A stretch of DNA of 36,790 bases, taken from CAZMXI01 sp964570205 (GTDB lineage Bacteria > Planctomycetota > Phycisphaerae > Tepidisphaerales > Tepidisphaeraceae). Under the pieces are notes generated by a model. That model had not been told where the DNA came from and did not search any database. It saw only the letters and a program-made list of their open reading frames with translations. This document shows positions 23,245 through 35,800 of the stretch, one piece after another (the stretch's first letter is position 1; every line of letters starts with the position of its first letter). Both the position numbers and the translations under genes were made by a program. The DNA is taken from assembly GCA_964570205.1 (NCBI GenBank), contig CAZMXI010000021.1, positions 1 through 36,790 on the forward strand, read 5' to 3'.

Positions 23245-23850
23245 TCATCCCGCCTTCGCCGAGAGCCTTGGGGCGGGGTCGATCGATGGAAACACCACAT
23301 CCTGGGTGCTCTGCCCTTTCTCCTGAAGATAGGCGACGAGCATCGCGATGTAACTGGACTTGATCAATGCCAGGTGCGACAGCCCCAGCTTCTCGCGGAC
23401 CTTCATCACTGTTTCTTCGCTTGGCCCTTCGATCTCGATGAAATGCCCGAGGTAGGGCACCTCGTCCAGTTCGACCTTGCAGCCATCCAGCTTCCAGCTC
23501 TGCCGCTTCTTCTGGAAGGACAGATACCGCACGAATCCAAGCTGGTTGAGCAGCCTCGCTGCATCGTCCGCATCACCCACCTCCAGCTCGGTCTCCTGCC
23601 GCTGCTTGAGCTGGCCGTACTGGTTCGGGCCTTTGTGCGTCACCACGCAGGAAACCTTGCCCGTGTTCAGGTCTCGCGAGACGCGCACGCGCAGGCCTTG
23701 GTCGCGGGCGAGCAGGGCGCGGTCTTCGGTGTCAAAGAACGTATTGGTTTCCAGGTACGACCCAACGGGCGCAGCGCCGCACTCGGTCAGCCGCTTCAGC
23801 ACCGCGTCGGTCGCCCCGAGCTTCATTTTTGCTTCGATCTCAACAGGCAT
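23245..23850 (-). CDS. CYTH-domain protein (triphosphate tunnel metalloenzyme, CyaB/ThTPase-like)
   Basis: A 201-aa protein that starts MPVEIEAKMK; EIEAK is the ExExK signature of the CYTH superfamily, whose beta-barrel tunnel binds triphosphates with Mg or Mn. Later strands carry the alternating charged residues expected inside the tunnel: LRVRVSRD, CVVTHKGP, RQETELEV, KVELDEVPYLGHFIEIEG. Members are class IV adenylate cyclases, thiamine triphosphatases or tripolyphosphatases; the sequence alone does not decide. GAGG six bases upstream supports ATG 23850 over in-frame ATGs upstream. It lies 81 bases downstream of leuS on the same strand and may share its transcript. Confidence 0.88.
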   Translation of the reverse strand: MPVEIEAKMKLGATDAVLKRLTECGAAPVGSYLETNTFFDTEDRALLARDQGLRVRVSRDLNTGKVSCVVTHKGPNQYGQLKQRQETELEVGDADDAARLLNQLGFVRYLSFQKKRQSWKLDGCKVELDEVPYLGHFIEIEGPSEETVMKVREKLGLSHLALIKSSYIAMLVAYLQEKGQSTQDVVFPSIDPAPRLSAKAG

Positions 23851-23931
23851 CAGCATCCTCAACATGAACAACCGGCCAAGCAAGCCCGATGCCGCCGTCC
23901 GTTGGCGACAAACCGCCGGCCGGGGACAACG

Positions 23932-26943
<3,012 letters not shown>

Positions 26944-26952
26944 AGCGAGACG

Positions 26953-26981
26953 ATTGTAGCCGCAACCGACCGGCATGTAAC
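26953..26981 (-). promoter_or_regulatory. candidate promoter of leuS
   Basis: Minus strand: GTTACA (plus 26976-26981, 4 of 6), 17-base spacer, TACAAT (plus 26953-26958, 5 of 6). The -10 ends nine bases before the ATG and no SD is present, so the leader is very short or absent. No T-box or leucine leader peptide is visible. Confidence 0.5.
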
Positions 26982-27012
26982 GGCCACAACTTGGAGGACT
27001 TCGGACGGTGAG

Positions 27013-27255
27013 CTATTCCAGGATGCAGTTCCGGACAGTCCGGCCGGCGCACTCAAACGCCTGTTCATGAAGCTGGCCACCGGCCTGCGACAGTTGTCGT
27101 CGCACGTACTTCTCGGCCGCCATAAGCATGTCATACCGCCCGACATGGCGCTCGCCGATCACACCCGCGAGCGTGTCCACATCGCGATGCAGCCGGTCGG
27201 CGCTGCGCTGCTCATCGGATGACAGCCGGATCTGGGCCAGATGGGGGCGAAGCAT
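27013..27255 (-). pseudogene. truncated M28-family peptidase, N-terminal remnant
   Basis: An 80-codon frame resembling the N-terminal helix-strand region of M28 metallopeptidases: HRDVDTLAGVIGERHV, then AAEKYVRRQLSQAGGQLHEQ, AFECAGRTVRN. In intact genes this leads into 'RN(I/L)xAxxPG' and the zinc-binding catalytic domain. Here a TAG follows four residues later (CILE), and leuS starts 70 bases on. No continuation is visible in the other frames of that gap. All zinc ligands are missing, so no peptidase activity is expected. It could be a real short protein, but loss of the 3' part is simpler. A GTG at 27309, directly after the previous stop, would also open this frame. Confidence 0.55.
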
Positions 27256-27309
27256 GAGGCAGAAGGTAACCGGAGGGACGAGCTGCGGGTAGGTCCCATG
27301 ACGCCACAC

Positions 27310-27558
27310 TCAAGATCGCCTGGCTATCGCCAGCCCGATCACCATCACGCAACCGATCGCCACTCCGGCAATAAACCCCTGCGTGAGTCCAAGACCGAAC
27401 CCGACTTTGGCGAGATCGAGGTCCGCCGGGATCGACCGGAATACCGTGCGGTAATACTCCGGCGCAAGTCGGCCCAGCAGCCCGCCGATGCATCCCCTGC
27501 CCAGTCCGCACACGACAATCGAGATGACGATAATCCAGACCGCTTTGGACAGTGTCAT
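27310..27558 (-). CDS. small two-TM membrane protein of unknown function
   Basis: An 82-aa protein: MTLSKAVWIIVISIVVCGLG forms the first TM helix, a short loop holds GRGCIGGLLGRLAPEYYRTV and an aspartate-containing segment, and a second TM helix follows (GLGLTQGFIAGVAIGCVMVI) with a basic C-terminus (ARRS). I recall this 'CGLGRGCIGGLLGRLAPEYYR' pattern from uncharacterised planctomycete proteins, suggesting a conserved family. Gly-rich helix faces suggest oligomer packing. The frame is open further upstream, but the first ATG that gives a sensible TM start is 27558; no SD is visible. Its stop abuts the frame of the M28 remnant, upstream of leuS on the same strand. Confidence 0.65.
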   Translation of the reverse strand: MTLSKAVWIIVISIVVCGLGRGCIGGLLGRLAPEYYRTVFRSIPADLDLAKVGFGLGLTQGFIAGVAIGCVMVIGLAIARRS

Positions 27559-27824
27559 GCCGGCAATTCCAATCGCCCGCCCATAGGCGCGACACCCTTT
27601 CGCCCGCTCAGACGCAACGGGCAAGTCGCTGCGCTGGGGCATTATGGGACAGGGATGGTACGCGATTCGGCTTGCAGGGGCGGCTTCATCACCGGCCTGC
27701 GCTGGCCTTGTCCAGCCACCGGCGGGGCAAATCCCCAAGATTTTCTCCAACTTCAACCCGAGGTGCTCCGATAAATCAGGATGAGGCCCTTACGAGTCCG
27801 GCCGATCTACGGAGGCATTCACAC

Positions 27825-28205
27825 ATGCTGTTCGTCGCCGATGTTGAGCGTATGACCGAGTCCGAGACATCTATGCCCGAGCGCCGCCGCGGCCTGCGCA
27901 TCCGCCAGAACCGCCCGGTCAAGGTCTTCGAGCCCACCGTCGCCCGCTATTTCGGCGGCCAGACCGAAGACATCAGCAACAGCGGCCTGCGCCTCGAACT
28001 GCCCGCATCCACCCCCGTCCGACCCGGCAAGATCCTCAATATCCACGTCGGCGCGCCCGACTCGATCAACACCCTCGCCAACCGCATGCAGATGATGCCC
28101 GCGCGCGTCATCTGGGTCGACCGCGAGCACGGCATGTCGCGCGGCCGGCTCCTGGCCGGCATCGAACTGCTCGCCCGCGCTGCAGCCCAGGTCGATGCGG
28201 CATGA
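27825..28205 (+). CDS. PilZ-domain protein (c-di-GMP binding)
   Basis: A 126-aa protein with both halves of the c-di-GMP site: the RxxxR-type motif in ERRRGLRIRQNRPVKV (R20-R25) and D49-I-S51-N-S-G54 (TEDISNSGLRLELP). The rest forms the usual small beta barrel (IHVGAPDSINTL, ARVIWVD, LAGIELL). It probably acts as a stand-alone receptor controlling exopolysaccharide, motility or adhesion; the effector partner is unknown. A strong SD (GGAGG, 27811-27815) lies nine bases before the ATG, which fixes the start although the frame is open upstream. It converges with the CotH-kinase gene after 73 bases. Confidence 0.9.
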   Translation: MLFVADVERMTESETSMPERRRGLRIRQNRPVKVFEPTVARYFGGQTEDISNSGLRLELPASTPVRPGKILNIHVGAPDSINTLANRMQMMPARVIWVDREHGMSRGRLLAGIELLARAAAQVDAA

Positions 28206-28278
28206 ATTTCGGAAGGCTGAAGGAAGAAGCTGAAACTGTCCTTCGCCGCTGATTCCCCGCCCAGCCTGATCACGCCCG

Positions 28279-29955
28279 CTATTTCTTCCGCAGCTTGAGG
28301 GATTCGGGGTCGAACCAGCCTTCGCCGGCCTTGACCCTCACCTCGCACACCAGCACCACCTGGCGCGATGCTTCGCCGATCTCCAGCGCGTATTCGCACG
28401 GCTTCCACCCGCTGTCGCCGTTCAATCCGCCGGTGCGCGTGCCGCCGCTGATGCGCAGCCCCACGCCGCCGATGTTCGCATCGGCAGGCTCAACCCCAAC
28501 AGCGCGGCACTGGCCCTCGAAGACGTACTTGCCCTTGGGCAGCAGCACCGTCGTGCGCAGTGACGCCACGCATCCACCCTGGCCGCTGCGAATCCGCAGC
28601 TTCGGCTTGCCATTCTCCTCCACGCGGTCCATCGTCGCCTGCCCGGCCTGCTGCTGGAACGTCCAGTTGTCTGTCGCCGCGACGCCCGATGCATCGAACT
28701 TGAGCGGCCGCGGCATCGCCGCGAGTTGCTGGTCCACCGACTTGATCCGCTCGGCGATCCGCCTCTTCATCCCCTCGACGTGCGCCTTGTGCTGCTGCGC
28801 CAGGCCCGGATTGAACTCGGCCAGCGGCGGGATGGTCCGCTCCGCCACCTCATCCAGCCATTTGGTCATCGTTTCCAGCACCAGCACCTTGTGCCGCAGC
28901 TCGGCCACCCGCTCCAGGTAGCTCGATCGATCCTCCGGCAGCGCGAGCAGCGCCTGCGCCAGCATGCCGTTGCCCACCACCAGCGGAAAGCCGTTCTGCC
29001 CGAAAAGCTGGTCCATGCCGTGCGCAAGGAAGATGAACTTGCCGCTCCGGGGGTCCTGGTAGATGCGGTAGTTGTTGCGGTTCCCGCAATATCCATCCCA
29101 GTGCGCTGTCAGCACTTCCATCGCCATCAGCGTGTAGAATCGCTCCACATCCAGCACCTCCTCAAGCTGCTTCCGCCGGAGGGCCGGGTCGCGCTCCCGC
29201 ATGGCCACCGCGAGTTTCTTCAACTCCGCCCGCGCCTGGGCTTGCGCTTCGGCGTCGGCCTTGTCGGCCTCCGGCGAGCCGGGCGCTGGCCGGCTCGCGG
29301 CGGTGGTCCTGCGAACCAGGTTCACATCCAGCGGCTGGTCAATCTCCTGGAGGTTGCCCTCAAAGAGCATCCCGCTGCCATCGCCGAACGACCGCTTCAG
29401 GAATGGCCGATCCAGCCCTTCCAGAAGCACGTACAGCCCCAGGTCCTTCCCGTTCAGCCAGATGCGGGCGTGCCCGGCGCGAGGCGTGGGCAATCCGGCC
29501 TCGCGAAACAACCGGCGCCCGATGTATTCGCTCAGATAAGTGGGATCCTGCACCGAATTGTTCAGGCTCAGCTTCGACAGGCCATGGAATTTCTTCGTGC
29601 CGTCAAATCGGCCGAAGTCGATGGTCAATCCCGGCCGGTCATCCACCCCCCGAAAGCTGCCCGCCCGTCCCTTCAGGTGCAAACCCACATCGGCGTAGAC
29701 CTTGTCCGGCTGGCCGGGCTCGATTTCACGGATCGTCGCCCGCACATACTTGCGCGGTTCCCGCCGCAGGGCATCCATCTCCTTCTGGGCAATCTCGACT
29801 TTCAGGCGGGGCACCGGGCCGCGGGCAAAAAACGCATCGACAGGGTGCGGCCTCGCTTGGCCCGGTTCAACCTGGCCGGCCTGTGTGGCAGAAACACTCA
29901 GCAGTACTGCCAAAGCAGGCACAAAATACCGCATTTCTCCCTTGCAAATCCGCAT
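28279..29955 (-). CDS. secreted CotH-kinase-fold protein
   Basis: A 558-aa exported protein. The N-terminus (MRICKGEMRYFVPALAVLLS..SATQAG) is a signal peptide. Residues about 45-430 are a CotH domain, the protein-kinase-like fold first known from Bacillus spore-coat CotH: VPRLKVEIAQKEMDALRRE, LHLKGRAGSFRGVDDRPGLT, KLSLNNSVQDPTYLSEYIG, HWDGYCGNRNNYRIY and the catalytic-like IFLAHGMDQLFG. The C-terminal ~130 residues form a beta-rich, possibly carbohydrate-binding module (RIRSGQGGCVASLRTTVLLP). CotH proteins can phosphorylate extracellular partners, so the substrate may be surface proteins; that is inference. GGAGA six bases before ATG 29955 favours it over ATG 29934. It is divergent from nrdR. 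Confidence 0.9.
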   Translation of the reverse strand: MRICKGEMRYFVPALAVLLSVSATQAGQVEPGQARPHPVDAFFARGPVPRLKVEIAQKEMDALRREPRKYVRATIREIEPGQPDKVYADVGLHLKGRAGSFRGVDDRPGLTIDFGRFDGTKKFHGLSKLSLNNSVQDPTYLSEYIGRRLFREAGLPTPRAGHARIWLNGKDLGLYVLLEGLDRPFLKRSFGDGSGMLFEGNLQEIDQPLDVNLVRRTTAASRPAPGSPEADKADAEAQAQARAELKKLAVAMRERDPALRRKQLEEVLDVERFYTLMAMEVLTAHWDGYCGNRNNYRIYQDPRSGKFIFLAHGMDQLFGQNGFPLVVGNGMLAQALLALPEDRSSYLERVAELRHKVLVLETMTKWLDEVAERTIPPLAEFNPGLAQQHKAHVEGMKRRIAERIKSVDQQLAAMPRPLKFDASGVAATDNWTFQQQAGQATMDRVEENGKPKLRIRSGQGGCVASLRTTVLLPKGKYVFEGQCRAVGVEPADANIGGVGLRISGGTRTGGLNGDSGWKPCEYALEIGEASRQVVLVCEVRVKAGEGWFDPESLKLRKK

Positions 29956-30044
29956 CTCCAGTCTCCAGTCTCCTTCCAAATGCCTACCGCGCAGCCGACC
30001 GCCTGTTGAGGCGGCCTGCACCCGCTTCCCGCTGACGCATTTCT

Positions 30045-30073
30045 TTGCGTTTCGGGGGGCGGCCAGATACCAT
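30045..30073 (+). promoter_or_regulatory. weak candidate promoter of nrdR
   Basis: TTGCGT (30045-30050, 3 of 6) and TACCAT (30068-30073, 4 of 6), spacing 17; the -10 ends seven bases before the ATG at 30081 and no SD is present. No NrdR-box palindrome is visible nearby. Confidence 0.25.
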
Positions 30074-30080
30074 TTGTAGC

Positions 30081-30710
30081 ATGCGCTGCCCATTCTGTGA
30101 TGCCGACAAGGAGAGCCTGAAGGTCATCGACTCCCGTACCTGCGAGGGTGGCCGGGCCATCCGTCGCCGGCGGCGTTGCCTTAAGTGCAAGAAACGTTTC
30201 ACGACCTACGAACGCGTTGAGCAGAACGTGCGGTTGACTGTCATCAAGAAGGACGGATCTCGCGTCCCGTTTGATCGCAACAAGCTGCTAACCGGGCTGG
30301 AAAGGGCCTGCTACAAGCGACCCGTTCAGGCCGACGATCTCCAGCGCCTGGTTGACGATATCGAAGAAGACGTTCACAAGGCTTTTGACAAGGAAGTCCC
30401 CAGTTCGGCCATTGGCGAGCTTGCCATCGAACGGCTTCGCCAGCTTGATCAGGTTGCGTACGTGCGTTTCGCCAGCGTCTACCGCCGATTCAAGACCTTG
30501 GAGGAACTGGTGCGCGAGGCGAGGGCGGTCATCGACGCTCAGCACTATGATGTGCCCGGCCAAGGGCGGCTCTTCCTTGAACCAACTGATCCGCCGGCCA
30601 GGAAGCGAAGGGCCGCCAGAACCGCTTGCGCTGTCGGCGATAGCGATGATGAGCCGGACGACACCAAGACTTCAAGGGTGCAGGATCAACCAGCGGTATC
30701 CGAGGCGTAA
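30081..30710 (+). CDS. nrdR: transcriptional regulator NrdR with C-terminal extension
   Basis: An ATP/dATP-sensing repressor of ribonucleotide reductase genes. The N-terminal zinc ribbon has four ligands C3, C6, C33 and C36 (MRCPFCDAD ... RRCLKCKKRF), with the DNA-binding RRRRRC stretch between. An ATP-cone follows at about 49-139 (VIKKDGSRVPFDRNKLLTGL, AFASVYRRFK-type end seen as RFASVYRRFKTLEEL). At 209 aa it is about 50 residues longer than usual; the extra tail from about 155 is basic then acidic (PPARKRRAARTA, GDSDDEPDD) and looks disordered. No nrdA, nrdB or nrdJ is in the window, so regulation is in trans. It is divergent from the CotH gene. Confidence 0.95.
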   Translation: MRCPFCDADKESLKVIDSRTCEGGRAIRRRRRCLKCKKRFTTYERVEQNVRLTVIKKDGSRVPFDRNKLLTGLERACYKRPVQADDLQRLVDDIEEDVHKAFDKEVPSSAIGELAIERLRQLDQVAYVRFASVYRRFKTLEELVREARAVIDAQHYDVPGQGRLFLEPTDPPARKRRAARTACAVGDSDDEPDDTKTSRVQDQPAVSEA

Positions 30711-30854
30711 TTCAACACCATATGTAGGGCAGCGGCGTAGTCGCTTTTCGTGGCGACAAGGACCGGGTATGATGCCCGCTCGCGTTGGCAGGGATGGCGG
30801 ATGGCGGCTCATGCCGCGGCGATAGTTCGTCCGATAACACCAAGAGGCACACCC

Positions 30855-32669
30855 ATGATCTCTCTGCAGCGACATCCCCCAGAGCACCTCTGCCCATGGC
30901 GCTGGCTCATTTGCGCTGCCTGCGGCCTGTTGCTGGCCGGCCCGCTTGCTTTGACCGGCTGCGCCCCAGACAAGCCCAACGTCACGCCTCCGCCCGCCCG
31001 GTATACCGAGATACCTGCCCGCGAGAATGTCCCCGATTTCATGCGCGGCACCATCTGGGAGATCGCCGACGTCGAGAACAAGGTCTACTACCCGGTCTCC
31101 AGCTATGGGCTGGTGGTGGGACTGCGCGGAACCGGCAACAACAGCGGCACCCCGATGTCGGTGCGGGGCCACATGCTGGATGAGATGGTGCGCCACGGAT
31201 TCGGCTCGCATGTGGCGGGTACGCGCAAGCTCCAGCCGGAGGCCATCCTCCGCGATCCGAACACGGCCATTGTCGAGGTCTATGCCTTTCTGCCCCCCGG
31301 GGCGCGATCCGGGCAGCGGCTGGATGTCTTCGTCAACGCCGTCAATGGCAGCCAGACGCAGAGTCTCGCCCACGGTACCCTCTACCAGACCGACCTGTAT
31401 GTTGGCGGTGTCGATCCGATCAACCCCAAGGGCCGCGTGAACACGTATGCCAGGGCTCAGGGACCGATCTTCGTGAATCCGGTGCATGTGAAGGCCGACT
31501 CCAGCACCAGGCCTTCCGTCTACAACCAGCGCGCCGGTGTGGTGATGAACGGCGGGTTGGTTGCGATGGACAGGCCCATCTGGCTTCGCGTCCGCACGCC
31601 TTCGCTTCGGACCACGCGCGTGGTGGAACTGAGAATCGACCAGAGATTCCAGGATGAGGGTGTGGCCAAGACCCAGGATGAAGGCATTGTGCACGTGTAT
31701 GTTCCACGCGGTTTCCGGGGCGACTGGGAGCACTTTGTCGGCGTCGCCACGCATACTTACATCAACGGCGCGCCTGGCTTTCTGGCCGACAAGGCCAAGC
31801 AACTGGCGGCCGAGGCCCAGAAACCCGGCGCCGCCCTGCTGGACATCTCCTATTGCTGGGAGGGCATCGGCGAACTGGCGTTGCCTTTCGTTCAGCCGTT
31901 GTACCTGAACAAGAGCCCGGAAGTGGCCTTTGCCGCGGCCCGCGCCGGCGCGTATGTGGGCGATCTAACGGCCGAGGAGGCGCTCCTGGCGATGGCGCGC
32001 GATGACCGGAACCCGTTCCAGGTCAGCGCCGTCAAGGCTCTTGGTTCGCTCGACAGTTCTCCGCGCATCGATCGGATGCTGGCGGGCCTGCTGGATTCAT
32101 CCAGCGCCCTGGTGCGCATCGAGGCGTATCGCGTGCTGGCCGAGCACGAGTCGCCGCTGGTGGTTTCCCGATTGGTTCATGGCGAGTTCGTGCTTGATCA
32201 GGTAATTTGCAAGGGCCCGCCGCTGATTTACGCGAGCCGATCGGGCGTTCCCCGCATTGCGATCTTCGGGCAGAATCTCTCGGTGCGGACACCGATCATG
32301 TTCAGCGCGATGAACGGCAAGTTCACGATCAGCTCGACCCCTGGCACGGATGGCGTTGTCCTGTTTGACCGGACGATGCCGCGTTTTCCGGCGGGCGTGC
32401 AGGCGCGGAGCCGGCCCGACATCAGCGAGATCCTGCGGCGACTCTCGGGCGCCGGGGAAGATGGGTTCCAGTTCGGATATGCCGATCTGGTCGGACTGCT
32501 TCAGTCTCTCAGCGACGGGAAGCACGTTCCCGCCAGCTTCGTCTTGCAGGACCTGCCAGGCATGCGCGACGATATCGACGAAGCGCCGCCGCTGCCGGAG
32601 CCTCCGGCCAATACGCTGGCGCCCGAAGCAGCCGACCCGATGATGCCCCGGGCGATCTCGGGCAGGTAG
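30855..32669 (+). CDS. FlgI (flagellar P-ring)-like lipoprotein with HEAT-like segment
   Basis: A 604-aa exported lipoprotein: the N-terminal helix LICAACGLLLAGPLALTGC ends in a lipobox (LTGC, Cys36). Residues about 55-340 resemble FlgI, the P-ring protein around the flagellar rod: IWEIADVENKVYYPVSSYGL then VVGLRGTGNN, and later LDVFVNAVNGSQTQSLAHGT and RLDV-type strands. From about 369 to 430 comes a helical repeat segment (AEEALLAMARDDRNPFQVSA, then VKALGSLDSS and VRIEAYRVLAEHE), like HEAT repeats. The C-terminal part is unassigned. True FlgI is about 370 aa, has a Sec signal without lipobox, and sits in flagellar operons; none of that holds here. AAGAGG (30842-30847) supports ATG 30855. 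Confidence 0.8.
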   Translation: MISLQRHPPEHLCPWRWLICAACGLLLAGPLALTGCAPDKPNVTPPPARYTEIPARENVPDFMRGTIWEIADVENKVYYPVSSYGLVVGLRGTGNNSGTPMSVRGHMLDEMVRHGFGSHVAGTRKLQPEAILRDPNTAIVEVYAFLPPGARSGQRLDVFVNAVNGSQTQSLAHGTLYQTDLYVGGVDPINPKGRVNTYARAQGPIFVNPVHVKADSSTRPSVYNQRAGVVMNGGLVAMDRPIWLRVRTPSLRTTRVVELRIDQRFQDEGVAKTQDEGIVHVYVPRGFRGDWEHFVGVATHTYINGAPGFLADKAKQLAAEAQKPGAALLDISYCWEGIGELALPFVQPLYLNKSPEVAFAAARAGAYVGDLTAEEALLAMARDDRNPFQVSAVKALGSLDSSPRIDRMLAGLLDSSSALVRIEAYRVLAEHESPLVVSRLVHGEFVLDQVICKGPPLIYASRSGVPRIAIFGQNLSVRTPIMFSAMNGKFTISSTPGTDGVVLFDRTMPRFPAGVQARSRPDISEILRRLSGAGEDGFQFGYADLVGLLQSLSDGKHVPASFVLQDLPGMRDDIDEAPPLPEPPANTLAPEAADPMMPRAISGR

Positions 32670-32820
32670 GCGGCTGGAATGCGAACGGCCGGTCGCTCTA
32701 TTGCGTTGACCGGGCCGTTGGCGACAATCGAATGCAGACGGCCGGCTGGTCGAACTGGCGTTTCAGCTCAGTCGCCAGGCCACAGCAGGTTTGCCGCAGG
32801 GTCAAGGAGGACCTGAGTCT

Positions 32821-35800
32821 ATGCGTTTAAAAAAGCTCATCCTGCAGGGTTTCAAGAGCTTCGCTGATCGCACCGAGTTCGTGTTCGATGTTCCCATCGT
32901 GGGGATTGTCGGCCCCAATGGCTGCGGCAAGTCCAACGTTGTCGATGCGTTCAAGTGGGTGCTGGGCGAACAGTCCGCCAAAAGCCTCCGTGGCGAGGCG
33001 ATGATGGACGTCATTTTCAACGGTTCGTCGGCCCGCAAGGCCTCGGGGATGGCCGAAGTCGTCCTTGTCTTCGACAACCCCAAACGCCCTGACGGCACGC
33101 GCATCCTCAACATCGATGTTGACGAAGTCAGCGTCGGCCGCCGGCTCTTCCGCGACAGCACCAGCGAATACCAGGTCAACAACCAGGCCGCCCGCCTCAA
33201 GGATATCCGCGAGTTGTTCCTCGACACGGGCGTGGGGGTCGATGCCTACAGCGTAATCGAGCAGGGCCGCGTGGCTGCGCTTCTGGAGTCCAATCCCCAG
33301 GAACGCCGCCTGATCTTTGAAGAGGCCGCCGGCATCAGCAAGTTCAAGCAGAAGAAGAAGGAGGCCCAGCGCAAGCTTGAACGCGTCGATCAGAACCTCC
33401 TGCGCGTCACGGACATCGTCGAGGAGGTCGATAAGCGCCTTCGCAGCGTGCGGATTCAGGCCGGCAGGGCCCGCACGTTCCAGGAACACAGCGCGCGTCT
33501 GCGGGAGCTCCGCCTGACCTATGCGCTGCAGGAATACCACTCGTTTCAGACGCAACTCGAAGAGCATGTCGCCGGAGAGGCCGCCGCCCGCACCGAGCTT
33601 GAAGGCATTGAGACGGAACTGTCCGAGAAGCAACTTGGCCTGAACGCCATGCGGCACGAGCATGAAGGGGTCTCGCAGCAGAAGCAGCGTGCCGAGTATG
33701 AGCTGGTTCAGGCCAGGGCCGCCATGGAGTCGGCCCGGCAGCGCCAGGATTACGCGACGCAGCAGCTTGCGCAGATCGCCGAGCAGCTCAGGCAGTTCGA
33801 GCAGGACCAGGCCTCCCTGGCCGAGAAGTCCGCCCAGGTGGCCCGGTCGCTGGCCGACGAGGAGCAGTCCCTCGCATCGCTGGCTGAGCAGGTCTCGGCG
33901 CACCGGAAGGAAATCGAGCAGCGGCAGCAGGCGTTCCATGACACGCAACTCCAGCTCAACCAGATCAACCGCGAGATCGAGCAGCACAAGTCGGCCATTC
34001 TCGACCTGATGCGTCGATCCGCCGCCGTCAACAACCGCCTGGGCGCGATCGAGATCGAACGCAAGAACATCGCAGCGCAGCAACAGCGGCTCGGGCAGCG
34101 CCGTCAGGTCGTCCTGTCGGAGATCGAAATCCTGGAGGCCGGCCGCAGGGAACTGGATGAGAACCTCGCCGCCGCCCAGGGGCAGATCACCGCGATGCAG
34201 CGACAGCTTGAACAGAGCACTCGCGAAGCGGCCGCCCTCGGCCGACAGATATCGCAGATCGCCGAGCAGCTCGGCGCTGCCCGCGAGCATCGTTCGGGGC
34301 TGGTCTCGCGCCAGAGGCTCCTTCAGGACCTGGAAGCCAAGCGGGAAGGGCTGACCGAGGGCGTGAAGTCGGTTCTTCGCCAGAAATCGGAGCGGTTTGG
34401 CTTTATCCGGGGTCTTGTGGCGGATGTCCTCCGCGTCGATGTCGAGCATGCCCATGTCATCGAGGCCGCTCTCGATGGTCGCGACCAGATGCTCATCGCC
34501 GACCATGCCGCCGCGGTCGAAGCCGCCAGTGACGAACTGTCCGACCTTGAGGGCCGCATCAACATCCTCTGCGCCGACAGCCTCGTCGAGAAACCGTTTG
34601 CCCGTGACCTCGCGCAGCCCCGCATCAGCCGCGTGCCGCTGGACGGCATTGCATGCATGGACCTGGACGAACCGCCGGCGCGATCGGAGACGTGGGGCGG
34701 CGGCTGCGCCGAAATCCTCGAAGGCCCGGCTCTCCCGCAGGTTCACGTGCAGGCCGAAACGCCTGCGCTGGAAGAGCTGGAGACCGCCGTCTGCGCTCTG
34801 GAAGAACCCGCGGACAAGCCCGTGCCGCGGCTGCCCGACAGCTTTCTGTTGATCGAGCTTCCTCAGCCCCAGCCGCTGACCGAGCGACAACTCTGCCTTG
34901 CCGAGCGGATCGATCGCGATGAACGGGACTGGTATGATTGGAACCAGCACCCGCATCGCGTGCGCATTGCCGCCGATCTGGTTCGCACCGATCCTTGCGA
35001 CGCCGCCATTGCCCGGCATTTGTTGGGTCGGACGATCGTGGTGGAGACGCTGGCCGATGCGATGCAGCTTCATCGCGCGGCCCCGCGAGGTTTCCGCTAT
35101 GTCACGGCGGAAGGCGAGGTCGTCGAAAACGACGGCGTGATTCGCACCGGCCCGCTTACGGCGGCGATGGGGCTGATCTCCAGGCGATCGGAGCTCGAGG
35201 CCCTCGCCCTGCAGATCGCCGAAGTCGATCGCCGCATTGAGGATCTCTCCGGCCAGCTCAGCGATGGCAATGCCCAGGCCAAGGCCCTCCAGCAGAAGCA
35301 GAAGGAATTTCAGAACGCCGTCTATCAGGAGAACACGAAGAAGGTCCAGCTCAGCAGCCGCATCGCCCAGAACACCGACAAACAGAGTGCGCTGCGTCGC
35401 GAACTTCCGGTGCTGGACCGCGAACTCCAGAATTTCCTTGACCAGGCGGGCCGCCTGAGGACCGAGGAGGCCACGCTGGTTGAAAAACGGCAGGCGATGG
35501 AGGTTGACCAGGCCTCTCGCCAGCAGCAGGTCGAGGCGCTTTCGACGAAGCAGGCCGAAGGAGCCGAGTTGCTCAAACAGACGGGCGAGGCCCTCACCAC
35601 CCTGCGCGTGCGGCTTGGCGCTGTTCAGGAGAAACACATCGCCAGCCAGCAGGCCGTCCAGCGGTTCCGGGCCAGTCAGAACGAGCTTGCCCAGCAGGTT
35701 GAACGCATTGCCCGAACTGCCGAGCAGGTCGTCCAGCGCCGAGCGTCGGTCGAGAAGGAGATGCAGGCCGCCCGCGAGGCCGAAACGCAGCTCCAGCAGA

